Below are positions 26,417-35,114 of a stretch of 64,000 nucleotides of DNA, piece after piece. The position numbers were made by a program, and so were the translations under genes. This stretch comes from Clostridia bacterium (GTDB lineage: Bacteria; Bacillota; Clostridia; Oscillospirales; CAG-272), in NCBI GenBank assembly GCA_017483195.1, contig JAFULR010000017.1, positions 1 to 64,000 on the forward strand, given 5' to 3'. The first letter of the stretch is position 1. Each line of letters begins with the position of its first letter. Under the pieces are notes generated by a model. The model saw only the letters and a list, made by a program, of their open reading frames with translations, did not search any database and was not told where the DNA came from.

Positions 26417-28006
26417 TTACTGCGGAAGAGTGAAATTATTTTCGTAAATCGCGTATGGGGAAACGGGAATTCCGTTCACCGTGGTTATAAGGTAGAATCC
26501 TGTCTGATCATATACCGCGGAGCTACCCGATTTTGCAACTGTGTCACCCTTTGCAACCCGTTCGCCTATTTCAAACGAAGCGCCGCTTGTGTTACAGTAC
26601 CAGCTCTTGAGTCCGTATCCGTGATCCACAACAACGTACTTTCCAAGTATCGCATCCTCGCCGATAGCGCAAACGATGCCGTCGTTCATGGCGGGAATGT
26701 TCATATCCGCAAGTCCTGAAAATTCAACTCCGATCATATTAAGGCTTTCTCCCTCGGTAAAGCTTCTCACCTTACCGTATCCAAGAGTGAGCGTAAAATA
26801 CTTTGCATACTGTGTTTCGTAGTTTATAAAGGAGCCCGTTGCGATTGAATCATTTGACGATTGAGCGCCGATGCTTTGCAAAAGAGAGCTCATATCGTTC
26901 AGCATTTGTGCGGTTATGGGGGTTTTTGGAGTATATACCTTGCTGCTCACGGAAAAGTCGGGCTTAGTTATCTCAACGTTCAGGGACTTGCTTGTCTCAC
27001 CGCATTTGAACGTAAGCTTGTGATTGCCTGCGTCGAGAACGTTTGCGATCGGTATAAGTGCATAATAATTGTCATTTGATTTAAAGAACGTGGTTTCAAT
27101 ATTTTTGCCGTTTGAAAGAGTGCATAAAATATTTTCGGGGTCGCGCACGTTCTGAGCCTTCACAACAAGGAATTCATCTTTAATGCTCTCAATTGTAAAT
27201 GAAGGGGCGGGCGCATAGCTTATATAAAAGCTGTAATGAGCCTCACCAAAGCAGTTGTTGGCATTGGTGGGCATCCACGTTGCGTCTATTTCATATTTTA
27301 CGGTGGTGTCGCTTCTCTTAATAACAGACGGATCAAAATCGTAAAGGTATCCGTCATAGCGGCAAACGTCATTAACGTAAACCTTGAGGAAGCAAAGATC
27401 GGGAGTTACGGAAAATGCAAACGATGATACGTTGCTTGAATAATAAACCCGTGTGTCCTTGGAGGTTGCGATATTATGAGCAACAATAGGTTCTGTTCCG
27501 TTCTTTGGCGAGTACTTAAGACTTACCGATTGAGGAAGGATGGGCTGCTCTGAGAAGGACAGAAGGGAGGGGGTGTATTTCTCTTCATACAGACTAACCA
27601 CGTACTGAGAATTTAGCAAGGTATTCGCATAGGCTGTATCTATGCGGTAAAGCTCACTGTTTTCATTCTTGTAATAGCAGTTTCCGAGAATTGAGAGATA
27701 AAACTCAAGCGTTTGCTTTTTTTCCTTCTTAACTATCTCTGCTATGAACTTTTTATCATATTTTATATTTTCGGGGGTATATAGACTCGGTGATGAATTT
27801 TCATCAAGATCATCAAAAAACGATGCAAGGAAAGCGTTGCTATTTCTGTTGAATTCATATCCTCTGCCATCCTCATCCAAAAAAGTGCCGCTGAGATTTA
27901 CGGGCGTTTGTATTATTTCGTTGGGAGTGAGATGGATTATTGCACCCGCTATGGTCGGTAAAAGCACGAGTATGGTTACAAAAATAACCGTAAGTGTTTT
28001 TTTCAT
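26417..28006 (-). CDS. Secreted or membrane-anchored protein with a degenerate M23 (LytM) domain
   Basis: The 529-residue protein starts MKKTLTVIFVTILVLLPTIA, a signal peptide or single N-terminal anchor, so the rest is outside the membrane. The middle (about 30-400) has no family I recognise. The C-terminal 110 residues have the M23 peptidase outline (MNDGIVCAIGED, KYVVVDHGYGLKSWY, ERVAKGDTVAKSG), but the zinc-binding pattern is lost. The HxGxD position reads MIGVE, and the HLH of TGPHLHFE reads YLI in TGFYLIT. It is therefore probably a binding or regulatory domain and not a hydrolase. The ATG at 28006 follows GGAG. It has its own promoter, and its stop lies 17 bases before the ylxM -35 box. 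Confidence 0.8.
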   Translation of the reverse strand: MKKTLTVIFVTILVLLPTIAGAIIHLTPNEIIQTPVNLSGTFLDEDGRGYEFNRNSNAFLASFFDDLDENSSPSLYTPENIKYDKKFIAEIVKKEKKQTLEFYLSILGNCYYKNENSELYRIDTAYANTLLNSQYVVSLYEEKYTPSLLSFSEQPILPQSVSLKYSPKNGTEPIVAHNIATSKDTRVYYSSNVSSFAFSVTPDLCFLKVYVNDVCRYDGYLYDFDPSVIKRSDTTVKYEIDATWMPTNANNCFGEAHYSFYISYAPAPSFTIESIKDEFLVVKAQNVRDPENILCTLSNGKNIETTFFKSNDNYYALIPIANVLDAGNHKLTFKCGETSKSLNVEITKPDFSVSSKVYTPKTPITAQMLNDMSSLLQSIGAQSSNDSIATGSFINYETQYAKYFTLTLGYGKVRSFTEGESLNMIGVEFSGLADMNIPAMNDGIVCAIGEDAILGKYVVVDHGYGLKSWYCNTSGASFEIGERVAKGDTVAKSGSSAVYDQTGFYLITTVNGIPVSPYAIYENNFTLPQ

Positions 28007-28054
28007 TATATCTCCAATCCGCCGCAAGCGGCAAATTAACTTTGTCTTTTGATT

Positions 28055-28083
28055 ATTTTATCACAATTTATCGATTTATGCAA
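28055..28083 (-). promoter_or_regulatory. Promoter of the degenerate M23 gene
   Basis: On the minus strand TTGCAT (28083-28078) and TAAAAT (28060-28055) are 17 bases apart with TGTGA before the -10. A short GCCGC/GCGGC hairpin lies in the leader. Confidence 0.65.
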
Positions 28084-28123
28084 GTATAAACAAATAATTT
28101 ACAAATAAAAACACAATATATGG

Positions 28124-28152
28124 TTGCAAAATCAGGAAAAATAGTGTAAAAT
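28124..28152 (+). promoter_or_regulatory. Promoter of ymfF-ymfH-lgt-folD
   Basis: TTGCAA (28124-28129) and TAAAAT (28147-28152) are 17 bases apart, with TAGTG before the -10. It is divergent from the promoter at 28055-28083. Confidence 0.65.
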
Positions 28153-28183
28153 AAAATGAATACATATATTTGAAAGAGAAAAA

Positions 28184-29494
28184 ATGATGATAGATATTGA
28201 ATATACGTCCAAGTGTGACCGTGTAAAGGTATATAAATACGGAACCGACGTATTTAAAAGTGAAAATATTTCCATATATTTTGCTGTTCCCACCGAAAAG
28301 GAGAAGAACGTGTCCCGTTCTCTTCTGCTTTCCGTTTTGAAAAGGGGAACTGAGAGCTTTCCTTCGCAAAGGCAGATAAACGAGAGGCTTGACGAGCTTT
28401 ATGCAACGCTGGTAAATCTTAAAAATCAGAAATATGACGGCGTTCAGCTTCTCGGCATATCCGCAGATGCCATAAAGCGGGACTATACCAATGGAGAGGA
28501 CGTTCTTTCACAGGCACTCGACGTTATGGGAGAAATGCTGTTTAAGCCCCTTTTTGATGAAAGAACGGGCTTGCTGTGTGAGGAATACGTAAGCAGTGAA
28601 AAGGAAAATTATAAAAGTATAATCCTTTCGCAGATCAATGAGCCCCGCACCTATGCCGCTATCAGGTGCCGTGAGGAGATGTTTTCTTCTCTTGGTCTTA
28701 TTGAAACGCTTGACGGTATGTGTGAGCGAATAGACGAGCAAACGGCAGAGAGCCTCACAAAAGCTTACCGTGAGATACTTGAGTCCTTGGAGATCGTGGT
28801 GTTTTACGTTGGTGAGCGATCCGCTTCTGAAATAGCGGATAGAGTGGAAGCTATGCTTCCAAGCCTTGATTCCGTGGCTTCGTTACCCGGAAAAACGCAA
28901 GGAGCTGCGCTTTTGGAAAACAGGGAAGAGCCTGTAGAGATCATAGAAAGCCACGACTCATCGCAAAGCAGACTTGTAATGGGATATAACTGCCGCGTCA
29001 CGTGGCATGACGAGGATTATTACGCAATGCTTTTGTGTAATGAGATACTTGGCGCATCCCCCGTCTCAAAGTTGTTTATGAATGTGCGAGAGGCACTTTC
29101 GCTTTGCTATGAATGCTCCTCGGTTTATAATAGTGCTCGCGGTGCTTTGTTCGTTACAACGGGAATAGATTCCGAAAATTACGCACTTGCTCTGTCCGCT
29201 ATTAAGGAGCAGGTGGAGGATATAAAAAAAGGAAAATTTACCGATGCGGAGCTTTCCGCAGCTAAAAAATCCGTTGCAAACGTTTATGCGGCGGTTTATG
29301 ATTCTCCGTCCGCTATCGAGAGATTTTATCTTGGCAGGATAATAAACGGTATCGATATGGACGTTGCGGGCTTTCTTGAAAAAATATCCGCGCTTGCAAG
29401 GGAGGATGTTGTTGGAGCCGCCGAAAAGCTGTCGCTCCACACAGTATATCTATTGCGCGGAGAGGGAATGGATGAGGAGGCGGACCGTGAATAA
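28184..29494 (+). CDS. ymfF: M16-like protein without the zinc motif (YmfF/YfmF family)
   Basis: The 436-residue protein has the M16 (insulinase/pitrilysin) fold pattern, with RGTESFPSQRQINERLDELYATL where active members carry HxxEH. The motif is absent, so it is probably the non-catalytic partner of the next gene. In Firmicutes this adjacent pair is annotated as associated with 5-aminopentanol modification of EF-P. That link comes from gene neighbourhoods and is not proven here. The ATG at 28184 has a modest GAAAGAG site. It overlaps the next gene by eight bases. Confidence 0.85.
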   Translation: MMIDIEYTSKCDRVKVYKYGTDVFKSENISIYFAVPTEKEKNVSRSLLLSVLKRGTESFPSQRQINERLDELYATLVNLKNQKYDGVQLLGISADAIKRDYTNGEDVLSQALDVMGEMLFKPLFDERTGLLCEEYVSSEKENYKSIILSQINEPRTYAAIRCREEMFSSLGLIETLDGMCERIDEQTAESLTKAYREILESLEIVVFYVGERSASEIADRVEAMLPSLDSVASLPGKTQGAALLENREEPVEIIESHDSSQSRLVMGYNCRVTWHDEDYYAMLLCNEILGASPVSKLFMNVREALSLCYECSSVYNSARGALFVTTGIDSENYALALSAIKEQVEDIKKGKFTDAELSAAKKSVANVYAAVYDSPSAIERFYLGRIINGIDMDVAGFLEKISALAREDVVGAAEKLSLHTVYLLRGEGMDEEADRE

Positions 29495-30776
29495 AAGATT
29501 TACTTTGTTTGAAGATAAGGTATTAAAGGAAAAATATTATTATGCCAAGCACGAAAGCGGACTTGATATATATGTTTTTCCAAAAAGGATGACTCAGAAG
29601 ACCGCCTGGCTCGGTGTTAAGCTCGGCTCATTTTACGAGGAGGGAGCAATTGTCGATGGCGATAAAAAGAGTTATCCCTCGGGTATAGCGCATTTTCTTG
29701 AGCATAAGCTTTTTTCAAGCGCTGACGGAGTTGACGCGTGCGAGATACTTGCATCCATTGGTGCAGATGCAAATGCGTTTACCTCAAATAACAAGACAGT
29801 GTATATGTTTTCCTGCACCGAGAATTTTGACAAAGCTCTTGCCGAGCTTGTGCGCTTTGTATATAATCCGCACTTTACTGCGGAAAATGTTAAGAGCGAG
29901 CGCGGAATAATAACCCAGGAGATCAGAATGTGTGCCGACAGCCCTTATGATACGGTATCAAGAAATCTTCTGATGGCTCTTTATGGCAAATGTAAGCTTT
30001 CTTCCGACGTTCTCGGAACTGAAGGAAGCATAGCCAAAATAAACGAAAAAACACTTTATGATTGCTACCGTAGCTTTTACAGATGCTCCAATATGGCACT
30101 CGTGGTTTGCGGTGACGTTGACGGAGATGCGGTGCTTGATGCGGTTGATAACAATCTTCCGAAAAAGGCGGCGCAGGATAGTCCTGTTTTACCTGTGTTA
30201 AGTCATACCTCTGCGGTAAAGAAGTCATATATCGAAAAAGCTATGTCGGTGAGCCAACCGATATTTGAGATCGGTATAAAGGATGCTATGCCGAGCGCCG
30301 ATCCTTGTGAAAGATTATCGCGCGACGTTGCTATGACGATACTCGATGAGATGCTCTTTTCCCGCGCGAGCGAGCTTTTTGGGGAGCTTTTTGAGGGAGG
30401 ATTTATCAACGAATCGTATTCGTACGGATATTCCATAACCCGCGATGCGGCATTTCATTCAATATACGGAGAGGGGGATGACCCCAAATTCGTTCTTGAA
30501 AAGATAAAAGCATATATAAGAAGAATAAAGGAAATAGGACTGTCAGAGAGTGATTTTTTAAGATGTAAGAGGGTTATGTATGCGGAGTTCATAAGGGACT
30601 TTGACTCCGTTGATGATGTTGCCGGCTCCCTTATAAATATCGTCTTTGACGGCGGTGAGCTTTTTGAATACAGAAAAATAATAGACGGTGTTACGTTTGA
30701 GGACGTAAATGCTTGTCTTTACAGCTCGTTTAATGAAGAGTGCTTTGCGCTTTCTGTTATAAATAAAATCGATTAA
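29487..30776 (+). CDS. ymfH: M16-family zinc metallopeptidase (YmfH/YfmH family)
   Basis: The 429-residue protein carries the inverted zinc motif HxxEH in GIAHFLEHKLF near residue 72, with the third ligand expected in the ERGIITQEI region about 75 residues later. This makes it the likely active half of a heterodimer with the upstream gene. The GTG at 29487 follows GAGGAGG, overlaps the previous stop, and gives the family length. A longer in-frame extension runs inside the previous gene and is unlikely. lgt follows 22 bases later. Confidence 0.9.
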   Translation: MNKRFTLFEDKVLKEKYYYAKHESGLDIYVFPKRMTQKTAWLGVKLGSFYEEGAIVDGDKKSYPSGIAHFLEHKLFSSADGVDACEILASIGADANAFTSNNKTVYMFSCTENFDKALAELVRFVYNPHFTAENVKSERGIITQEIRMCADSPYDTVSRNLLMALYGKCKLSSDVLGTEGSIAKINEKTLYDCYRSFYRCSNMALVVCGDVDGDAVLDAVDNNLPKKAAQDSPVLPVLSHTSAVKKSYIEKAMSVSQPIFEIGIKDAMPSADPCERLSRDVAMTILDEMLFSRASELFGELFEGGFINESYSYGYSITRDAAFHSIYGEGDDPKFVLEKIKAYIRRIKEIGLSESDFLRCKRVMYAEFIRDFDSVDDVAGSLINIVFDGGELFEYRKIIDGVTFEDVNACLYSSFNEECFALSVINKID

Positions 30777-30798
30777 TGTAAATATATAGGAGGATTTT

Positions 30799-31755
30799 AT
30801 GTTAAGAAATATTACGGTGTCCTTTCCGGGACTTGGAATTGAGAACTTTGACCTCGATAACGTAGCCTTTAAGATAGGTGAAAGCTTCGAGGTTATGTGG
30901 TATGGCGTTGTTATTGCGCTTGGTATGCTTATGGCAATAGGCTACGCGGCTTACCGCTGCAAGCAGTCGGGTATATCCGTTGACGATCTCACCGATATAG
31001 CTATATTCACGATCCTTTTCGGTGTTATCGGTGCAAGACTTTATTACGTAGCTTTTTCTCCCAATCAGTTCAAAACCATTTGGGACATCCTTAATCTCAG
31101 AAGCGGTGGACTTGCTATCTACGGCGGAATTATTGCGGGTGCCTTAACTGTTTTCGTGTGCTGCCTCATTAAGAAGATAAGTTGGAGAAAGCTTTTCGAC
31201 TGCGTGGGCCCCGGTGTAATGATCGCGCAGGCTATGGGACGTTGGGGCAATTTCTTCAACGGTGAAGCATTTGGCGGACTTGTACAAGAGGGACATCCCT
31301 TGTATTTCCTTCGTATGGGACTTATCTCAAGAAACACCTACGGGGACTTCGGAACTTACGATATGGTTTACGTTCATCCCACCTTCCTTTACGAATCACT
31401 TTGGAACGTTTTGGGATTTGTTCTTATAAACATTGTATTCAAAAAGAAGAAATTTGACGGACAGAACGCGCTTTATTATTTCGCTTGGTACGGCTTTGGT
31501 AGAATGTTTATAGAGGGACTCCGCACCGACGCACTCTTTATCGGCGACACGGGAATAAGAGTTTCTCAGCTTCTCGGCTTCATTCTTTTTGCAGTAGCGA
31601 CAGCACTTATCGTTTATGGACTTATCTACGTTAAAAATCATCCCGACTCCAAGCTTGCTATCGTGAACAATGCTCCTGCGGTTGAGGTTAAGGAAGAAAA
31701 AGCAGAAGAAACAAAAGCAACAGAAGAAAATTGTGAAAACACCGAAAATGGCTAA
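30799..31755 (+). CDS. lgt: Prolipoprotein diacylglyceryl transferase
   Basis: Lgt transfers a diacylglyceryl group from phosphatidylglycerol to the lipobox cysteine of prelipoproteins, the first step of lipoprotein maturation. The 318-residue membrane protein has about seven hydrophobic segments and the signature AMGRWGNFFNGEAFGG near 145. GARLYYVAF is near 75 and YFAWYGFGRMFIEGLRTD near 230. The last 35 residues form a charged, Lys/Glu-rich tail not needed in the family. AGGAGG precedes the ATG. At least one likely substrate, the lipoprotein at 47986-48360, is in this window. It overlaps folD by eight bases. Confidence 0.95.
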   Translation: MLRNITVSFPGLGIENFDLDNVAFKIGESFEVMWYGVVIALGMLMAIGYAAYRCKQSGISVDDLTDIAIFTILFGVIGARLYYVAFSPNQFKTIWDILNLRSGGLAIYGGIIAGALTVFVCCLIKKISWRKLFDCVGPGVMIAQAMGRWGNFFNGEAFGGLVQEGHPLYFLRMGLISRNTYGDFGTYDMVYVHPTFLYESLWNVLGFVLINIVFKKKKFDGQNALYYFAWYGFGRMFIEGLRTDALFIGDTGIRVSQLLGFILFAVATALIVYGLIYVKNHPDSKLAIVNNAPAVEVKEEKAEETKATEENCENTENG

Positions 31756-32590
31756 TATAATAGACGGAAAGGCAATATCCGCTCAGATAAGAGAAGAAAT
31801 TGCAGAAAAGGTAAAATTATATAACGAAAAAACAGGCTCGCGCCCGGGACTTGCGGTAATAATTGTGGGAGAAAACCCCGCATCTCAGGTCTATGTCAGA
31901 AATAAGAAAAAGGCTTGTGAGCAGGTGGGATTTAATTCGTGGGTTTACGAAATGCCCGAAAGCACGACTCAGGACGAGCTTAACGCGCTTATTGATCAGC
32001 TTAACGGTGACCCCGGCGTTCACGGAATACTCGTTCAGCTTCCTCTGCCAAAGCATCTTGATGAGGAAGAGGTAATACTTCGCATAAAGCCCGAAAAGGA
32101 CGTCGATGCGTTCCATCCTTATAACGTTGGCAGGATCACTATCGGAGACCCCAAATTTTTGCCCTGCACCCCCGCGGGAATTATGGAGCTTTTAAAACGC
32201 TCAAATATTGAAATTTCCGGCAAAGAATGTGTTGTTATCGGTCGTTCCAATATCGTTGGTAAGCCAATGGCGCTCCTTCTTCTTGCAGAAAACGGCACCG
32301 TTACCGTTTGCCATAGCAGAACAAAAGATTTGAAAGAGGTCTGCCGCAGGGCTGATATCCTTGTGGTCGCGATAGGCAGAGCGGACTTCGTTACAGCCGA
32401 TATGGTAAAGGAGGGCGCGGTGGTAATCGACGTCGGAATGAACAGAAATGCCGAGGGCAAGCTTACGGGCGACGTCGATTTTGCGTCCGTTAGCGAGGTG
32501 GCATCGTATATTACCCCCGTTCCGGGCGGCGTTGGACCTATGACCATAACTATGCTCCTTCAGAATACGCTTACTGCTGCAGAAAACTGA
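31748..32590 (+). CDS. folD: Methylenetetrahydrofolate dehydrogenase/cyclohydrolase FolD
   Basis: FolD interconverts methylene-, methenyl- and formyl-tetrahydrofolate. The 280-residue protein has VGENPASQVYVRNKKKACEQVG near 40 with the catalytic lysine, VQLPLPKHLDE near 98, and the NAD(P)-binding motif VVIGRSNIVGKPMALLL near 160. PVPGGVGPMTITMLLQNT is near the end. The ATG at 31748 is within the lgt end. It is followed one base later by a cyclase-family gene. Confidence 0.96.
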   Translation: MANIIDGKAISAQIREEIAEKVKLYNEKTGSRPGLAVIIVGENPASQVYVRNKKKACEQVGFNSWVYEMPESTTQDELNALIDQLNGDPGVHGILVQLPLPKHLDEEEVILRIKPEKDVDAFHPYNVGRITIGDPKFLPCTPAGIMELLKRSNIEISGKECVVIGRSNIVGKPMALLLLAENGTVTVCHSRTKDLKEVCRRADILVVAIGRADFVTADMVKEGAVVIDVGMNRNAEGKLTGDVDFASVSEVASYITPVPGGVGPMTITMLLQNTLTAAEN

Positions 32591-32591
32591 T

Positions 32592-33179
32592 ATGAGAATT
32601 ATTGATATTTCGCAGGAGGTTCTTTCGTGCGAGACCTATGAGGGAGACCCCACACCGAGCGCAGAGAGGATAAACGATATGAAAAGGGGAGAGCTATACA
32701 ATCTCTCCGCCTTCTCGATGTGCGCGCATAACGGTACGCATATAGATGCTCCGCTCCACTTTTTCGAGGACGGAAGATCGGTTGATAAAATTCCCCTTGA
32801 ATATTTCGTTGGCGAGTGCTTTGTTGCCGAAGAAAAAGGTGATATTTGCGCGAAAAAAGCGCTTGAAATTCTTGAAAAGGCAAGAAAATCAGGCACAGAT
32901 AAACGCATTTTGATAAAGGGCGACGTTACTGTTACAGAGGATGGCGCACGCGTGTTTGCAGATGCGGATATTTTGCTTCTCGGAAATGAGAGCCAAAGCG
33001 TCGGACCCCTTGACTCCCCGATGGCGGTGCATAAAATTTTGCTTGGCAAGTATATTGTTCTGCTTGAAGGAATAACCCTTAAAGATATAAAAGAGGGAAG
33101 ATATATCTTAAATTGCGCGCCGCTGAATTTGGCGGGATTTGAAGGATCACCCTGCAGAGCGATACTTATAGAAGAATAA
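32592..33179 (+). CDS. Cyclase-family metal-dependent hydrolase (kynurenine formamidase-like)
   Basis: The 195-residue protein has the family motif HxGTHxDxPxH, here AHNGTHIDAPLHFFEDG near 47, which binds metal. The remaining signature positions GNESQSVGPLDSP and LEGITLKDI follow. Members hydrolyse amides or ring esters, for example N-formylkynurenine. The substrate here is unknown and tryptophan breakdown genes are not nearby. It starts one base after the folD stop and ends two bases before a strong terminator. Confidence 0.85.
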   Translation: MRIIDISQEVLSCETYEGDPTPSAERINDMKRGELYNLSAFSMCAHNGTHIDAPLHFFEDGRSVDKIPLEYFVGECFVAEEKGDICAKKALEILEKARKSGTDKRILIKGDVTVTEDGARVFADADILLLGNESQSVGPLDSPMAVHKILLGKYIVLLEGITLKDIKEGRYILNCAPLNLAGFEGSPCRAILIEE

Positions 33180-33180
33180 A

Positions 33181-33212
33181 GAAACGGCGGTTGAACCCGC
33201 CGTTTCTTTTTT
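33181..33212 (+). terminator. Terminator of ymfF-ymfH-lgt-folD-cyclase
   Basis: GAAACGGCGG (33181-33190) and CCGCCGTTTC (33197-33206) form ten pairs with a six-base loop, followed by TTTTTT. The hairpin is also just past the stop of the convergent DUF6472 gene and may serve both. Confidence 0.93.
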
Positions 33213-33384
33213 ATATCTGCTTATGCACCGATTTATATTCGTCGTAAAACTTATAATAGGGACATTGCTTGCCCTTACTCTGTGAAAAACGGACGTACTC
33301 GTCCTCGTCAAGATTTATTGTGCAAACGTTATCGTCATATTCCTCGTCGTAATCAAAATATACACAGCTTTCGCAAAGAGTCAT
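33211..33384 (-). CDS. DUF6472-like small cysteine protein (57 residues)
   Basis: A 57-residue frame starts at ATG 33384 after AAAGGAG and has its own promoter (33418-33446). It begins MTLCESCVYFDYDEEYDD and has four cysteines (residues 4, 7, 21, 41) spaced like a small zinc-binding module. It is rich in Asp, Glu and Tyr. It resembles the DUF6472 family of Clostridia, which has no known function. The assignment is from recall of the pattern, not from a search. Confidence 0.75.
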   Translation of the reverse strand: MTLCESCVYFDYDEEYDDNVCTINLDEDEYVRFSQSKGKQCPYYKFYDEYKSVHKQI

Positions 33385-33417
33385 AGTGCCGTTCTCCTTT
33401 CGTTTTGGAATATATGT

Positions 33418-33446
33418 ATTATATCACAAAAAACATTAAATTGCAA
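33418..33446 (-). promoter_or_regulatory. Promoter of the DUF6472-like gene
   Basis: On the minus strand TTGCAA (33446-33441) and a perfect TATAAT (33423-33418) are 17 bases apart, with TGTGA before the -10 box. Confidence 0.75.
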
Positions 33447-33476
33447 CGGATTATATGAATTTGTATAATTAATTCG

Positions 33477-33716
33477 GGGTTTTACGGTTCGTTTGAAAAA
33501 GTTAGTTTTATATTAGCACCCTCTCCCTTTGCCTTTCGGCAGCCACCCCTATTTCCTTCGGAAACCCCTCTCCGTCTGCCTTCGGCAGCCACCTCTCCCG
33601 GAGTGAGAGGCTTAGGTTGCAAGCGTTCACGATAAAAAGGCTCGCCCTCTGGGAGAGCTGGCGCATCGCGCCTGAGAGGGATGTTCAATAAAACTAACAT
33701 CCCGACAAACCAAAAC
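33477..33716. repeat. MITE-like palindromic repeat element, about 240 bases
   Basis: The stretch between the DUF6472 promoter and the metY promoter holds no gene. It has imperfect terminal inverted repeats with a perfect 11-base core, GTTAGTTTTAT (33501-33511) and ATAAAACTAAC (33688-33698), followed inward by CCCTCTC on both sides. The interior is made of repeated CCTCTCC / TTCGGCAGCCACC units and a GGCGCATCGCGCC palindrome. Such CT/GA-rich palindromic units are common between genes in gut Clostridia. A frame of 81 codons crosses it on the minus strand but is Arg/Pro-rich by accident of the repeat. Confidence 0.6.
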
Positions 33717-33750
33717 TTGTACCTCAAATGTTAATAATTATCCTAATTTA

Positions 33751-33779
33751 TTGACACACTCAAAAATCTATGATATAAT
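33751..33779 (+). promoter_or_regulatory. Promoter of metY-metA
   Basis: TTGACA (33751-33756) and TATAAT (33774-33779) are both perfect and 17 bases apart. Only about 35 bases of leader separate the start site from metY, so there is no room for a SAM riboswitch. Confidence 0.88.
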
Positions 33780-33822
33780 CTACTGTCAGTTAATAAATTC
33801 TTATATATAGAGAGGTATCGCA

Positions 33823-35097
33823 ATGAACAACAAAAAGCTTGATACTGTTTGCGTGCAGGGAGCATACAGACCCAAAAGCGGGGAGGCAAGAGTTTGCCCC
33901 GTTGTTAAAAGCACAACGTTTTATTATGAAAAGGCTCAGCCAATGGCGGATCTTTTCGATCTCAAATCGGAAGGTTATTTTTATTCCAGAATAGGCAACC
34001 CCACCGTTAATGCCTTTGAAGAAAAGCTCTCAATGCTTGATGGGGGCACGGGTGCGATCGCTTGCGCATCCGGTATGAGCGCGACAATGCTCGCGGTTCT
34101 TAACGTTTGTAACGCAGGCGACAATATCGTTTCCTCGTCCGCGGTTTACGGAGGTACGTACAATCTTTTCTCCGTAACACTTAAAAAATACGGCATTGAA
34201 ACGCGCTTCTTCGATCCCGATGACAGCGCAGAGAATATCGAAAAGCTCATCGATAAAAATACAAAGGTGATATTTGCCGAAACGGTGGCAAATCCCACTA
34301 TCGTAGTTCTTGATTTTGATAAGGTTGCAGGACTTGCCAAGAAGCACGGCATTCTCTTTATGGTAGATAACACCCTTGTAACTCCCGTTCTGTGCAAGCC
34401 CCGTGATTTCGGCGCAAACGTGATCCTTTATTCAAGCTCAAAATATCTTGACGGACACGCCGTTGCTCTTGGCGGAGCGATCGTTGACTGCGGCAACTTC
34501 GATTTTGCCGCTTCCGACAGATACGTAGAATTCAATATCCCCGACGACAGCTATCACGGTCTTGTGTATTCAACGCTTGGCGAAAAGGCGTTCGGAACAA
34601 AATGCCGCGTTCAAATGATGCGCGATCTCGGCGCTATAATGAGCCCGGAAAACGCATTCCTTACCAATCTCGGTATGGAAACTCTCGCGCTCCGTATGGA
34701 AAGACATTCAAGAAATGCAGAGAGAGTAGCGGAGTATCTTGCGCATCACCCGAAGGTCGAGTGGGTAAAATACGGCTCGCTTGAGAGCGACAAGTATCAT
34801 TCGCTTGCAAAAAAATATATGCCGAACGGACAGGGCGGTATGCTCAGCTTTGGCGTAAAGGGAGGCTCGGAAGCCGCAACGGTCGTTATGGAGGGTCTTA
34901 AAATGATCGCCATAGTAACTCACGTAGCTGACGTGCGCTCCTGTGTGCTCCACCCAGCATCCACCACTCACCGTCAGCTATCCGCTGCGGATCTTGAGAA
35001 TATCGGAATTGCCGATAATCTCATTCGTCTTTCGGTTGGTATCGAGAATATAGACGATATCATTTCCGATCTCGACGGCGCACTTTCACAAATTTGA
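33823..35097 (+). CDS. metY: O-acetylhomoserine sulfhydrylase (MetY), PLP enzyme
   Basis: The 424-residue Cys/Met-metabolism PLP enzyme condenses O-acetylhomoserine with sulfide to make homocysteine. It has ACASGMSATMLAVLN near 80, FAETVANPTIVVLD near 150, and the PLP lysine in SSSKYLDGH near 208. RSCVLHPASTTHRQL near 375 contacts the substrate carboxylate. The length matches MetY and is longer than the 380 residues of MetB/MetC. It precedes metA by 17 bases, so the two steps after homoserine are encoded together. Cystathionine gamma-synthase cannot be excluded on sequence alone but is less likely. Confidence 0.92.
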   Translation: MNNKKLDTVCVQGAYRPKSGEARVCPVVKSTTFYYEKAQPMADLFDLKSEGYFYSRIGNPTVNAFEEKLSMLDGGTGAIACASGMSATMLAVLNVCNAGDNIVSSSAVYGGTYNLFSVTLKKYGIETRFFDPDDSAENIEKLIDKNTKVIFAETVANPTIVVLDFDKVAGLAKKHGILFMVDNTLVTPVLCKPRDFGANVILYSSSKYLDGHAVALGGAIVDCGNFDFAASDRYVEFNIPDDSYHGLVYSTLGEKAFGTKCRVQMMRDLGAIMSPENAFLTNLGMETLALRMERHSRNAERVAEYLAHHPKVEWVKYGSLESDKYHSLAKKYMPNGQGGMLSFGVKGGSEAATVVMEGLKMIAIVTHVADVRSCVLHPASTTHRQLSAADLENIGIADNLIRLSVGIENIDDIISDLDGALSQI

Positions 35098-35114
35098 TTT
35101 AAGGAAGAAGAATA

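Noticed and set aside
33482-33727. An 81-codon frame on the minus strand in the MITE-like repeat
   Set aside because: It is made of the CT-rich palindromic repeat, rich in Arg, Pro and Gly, has no ribosome binding site, and crosses both terminal repeats.
33780-33822. SAM riboswitch (S-box) before metY
   Set aside because: The leader is only about 35-40 bases, too short for an S-box of about 100 bases.
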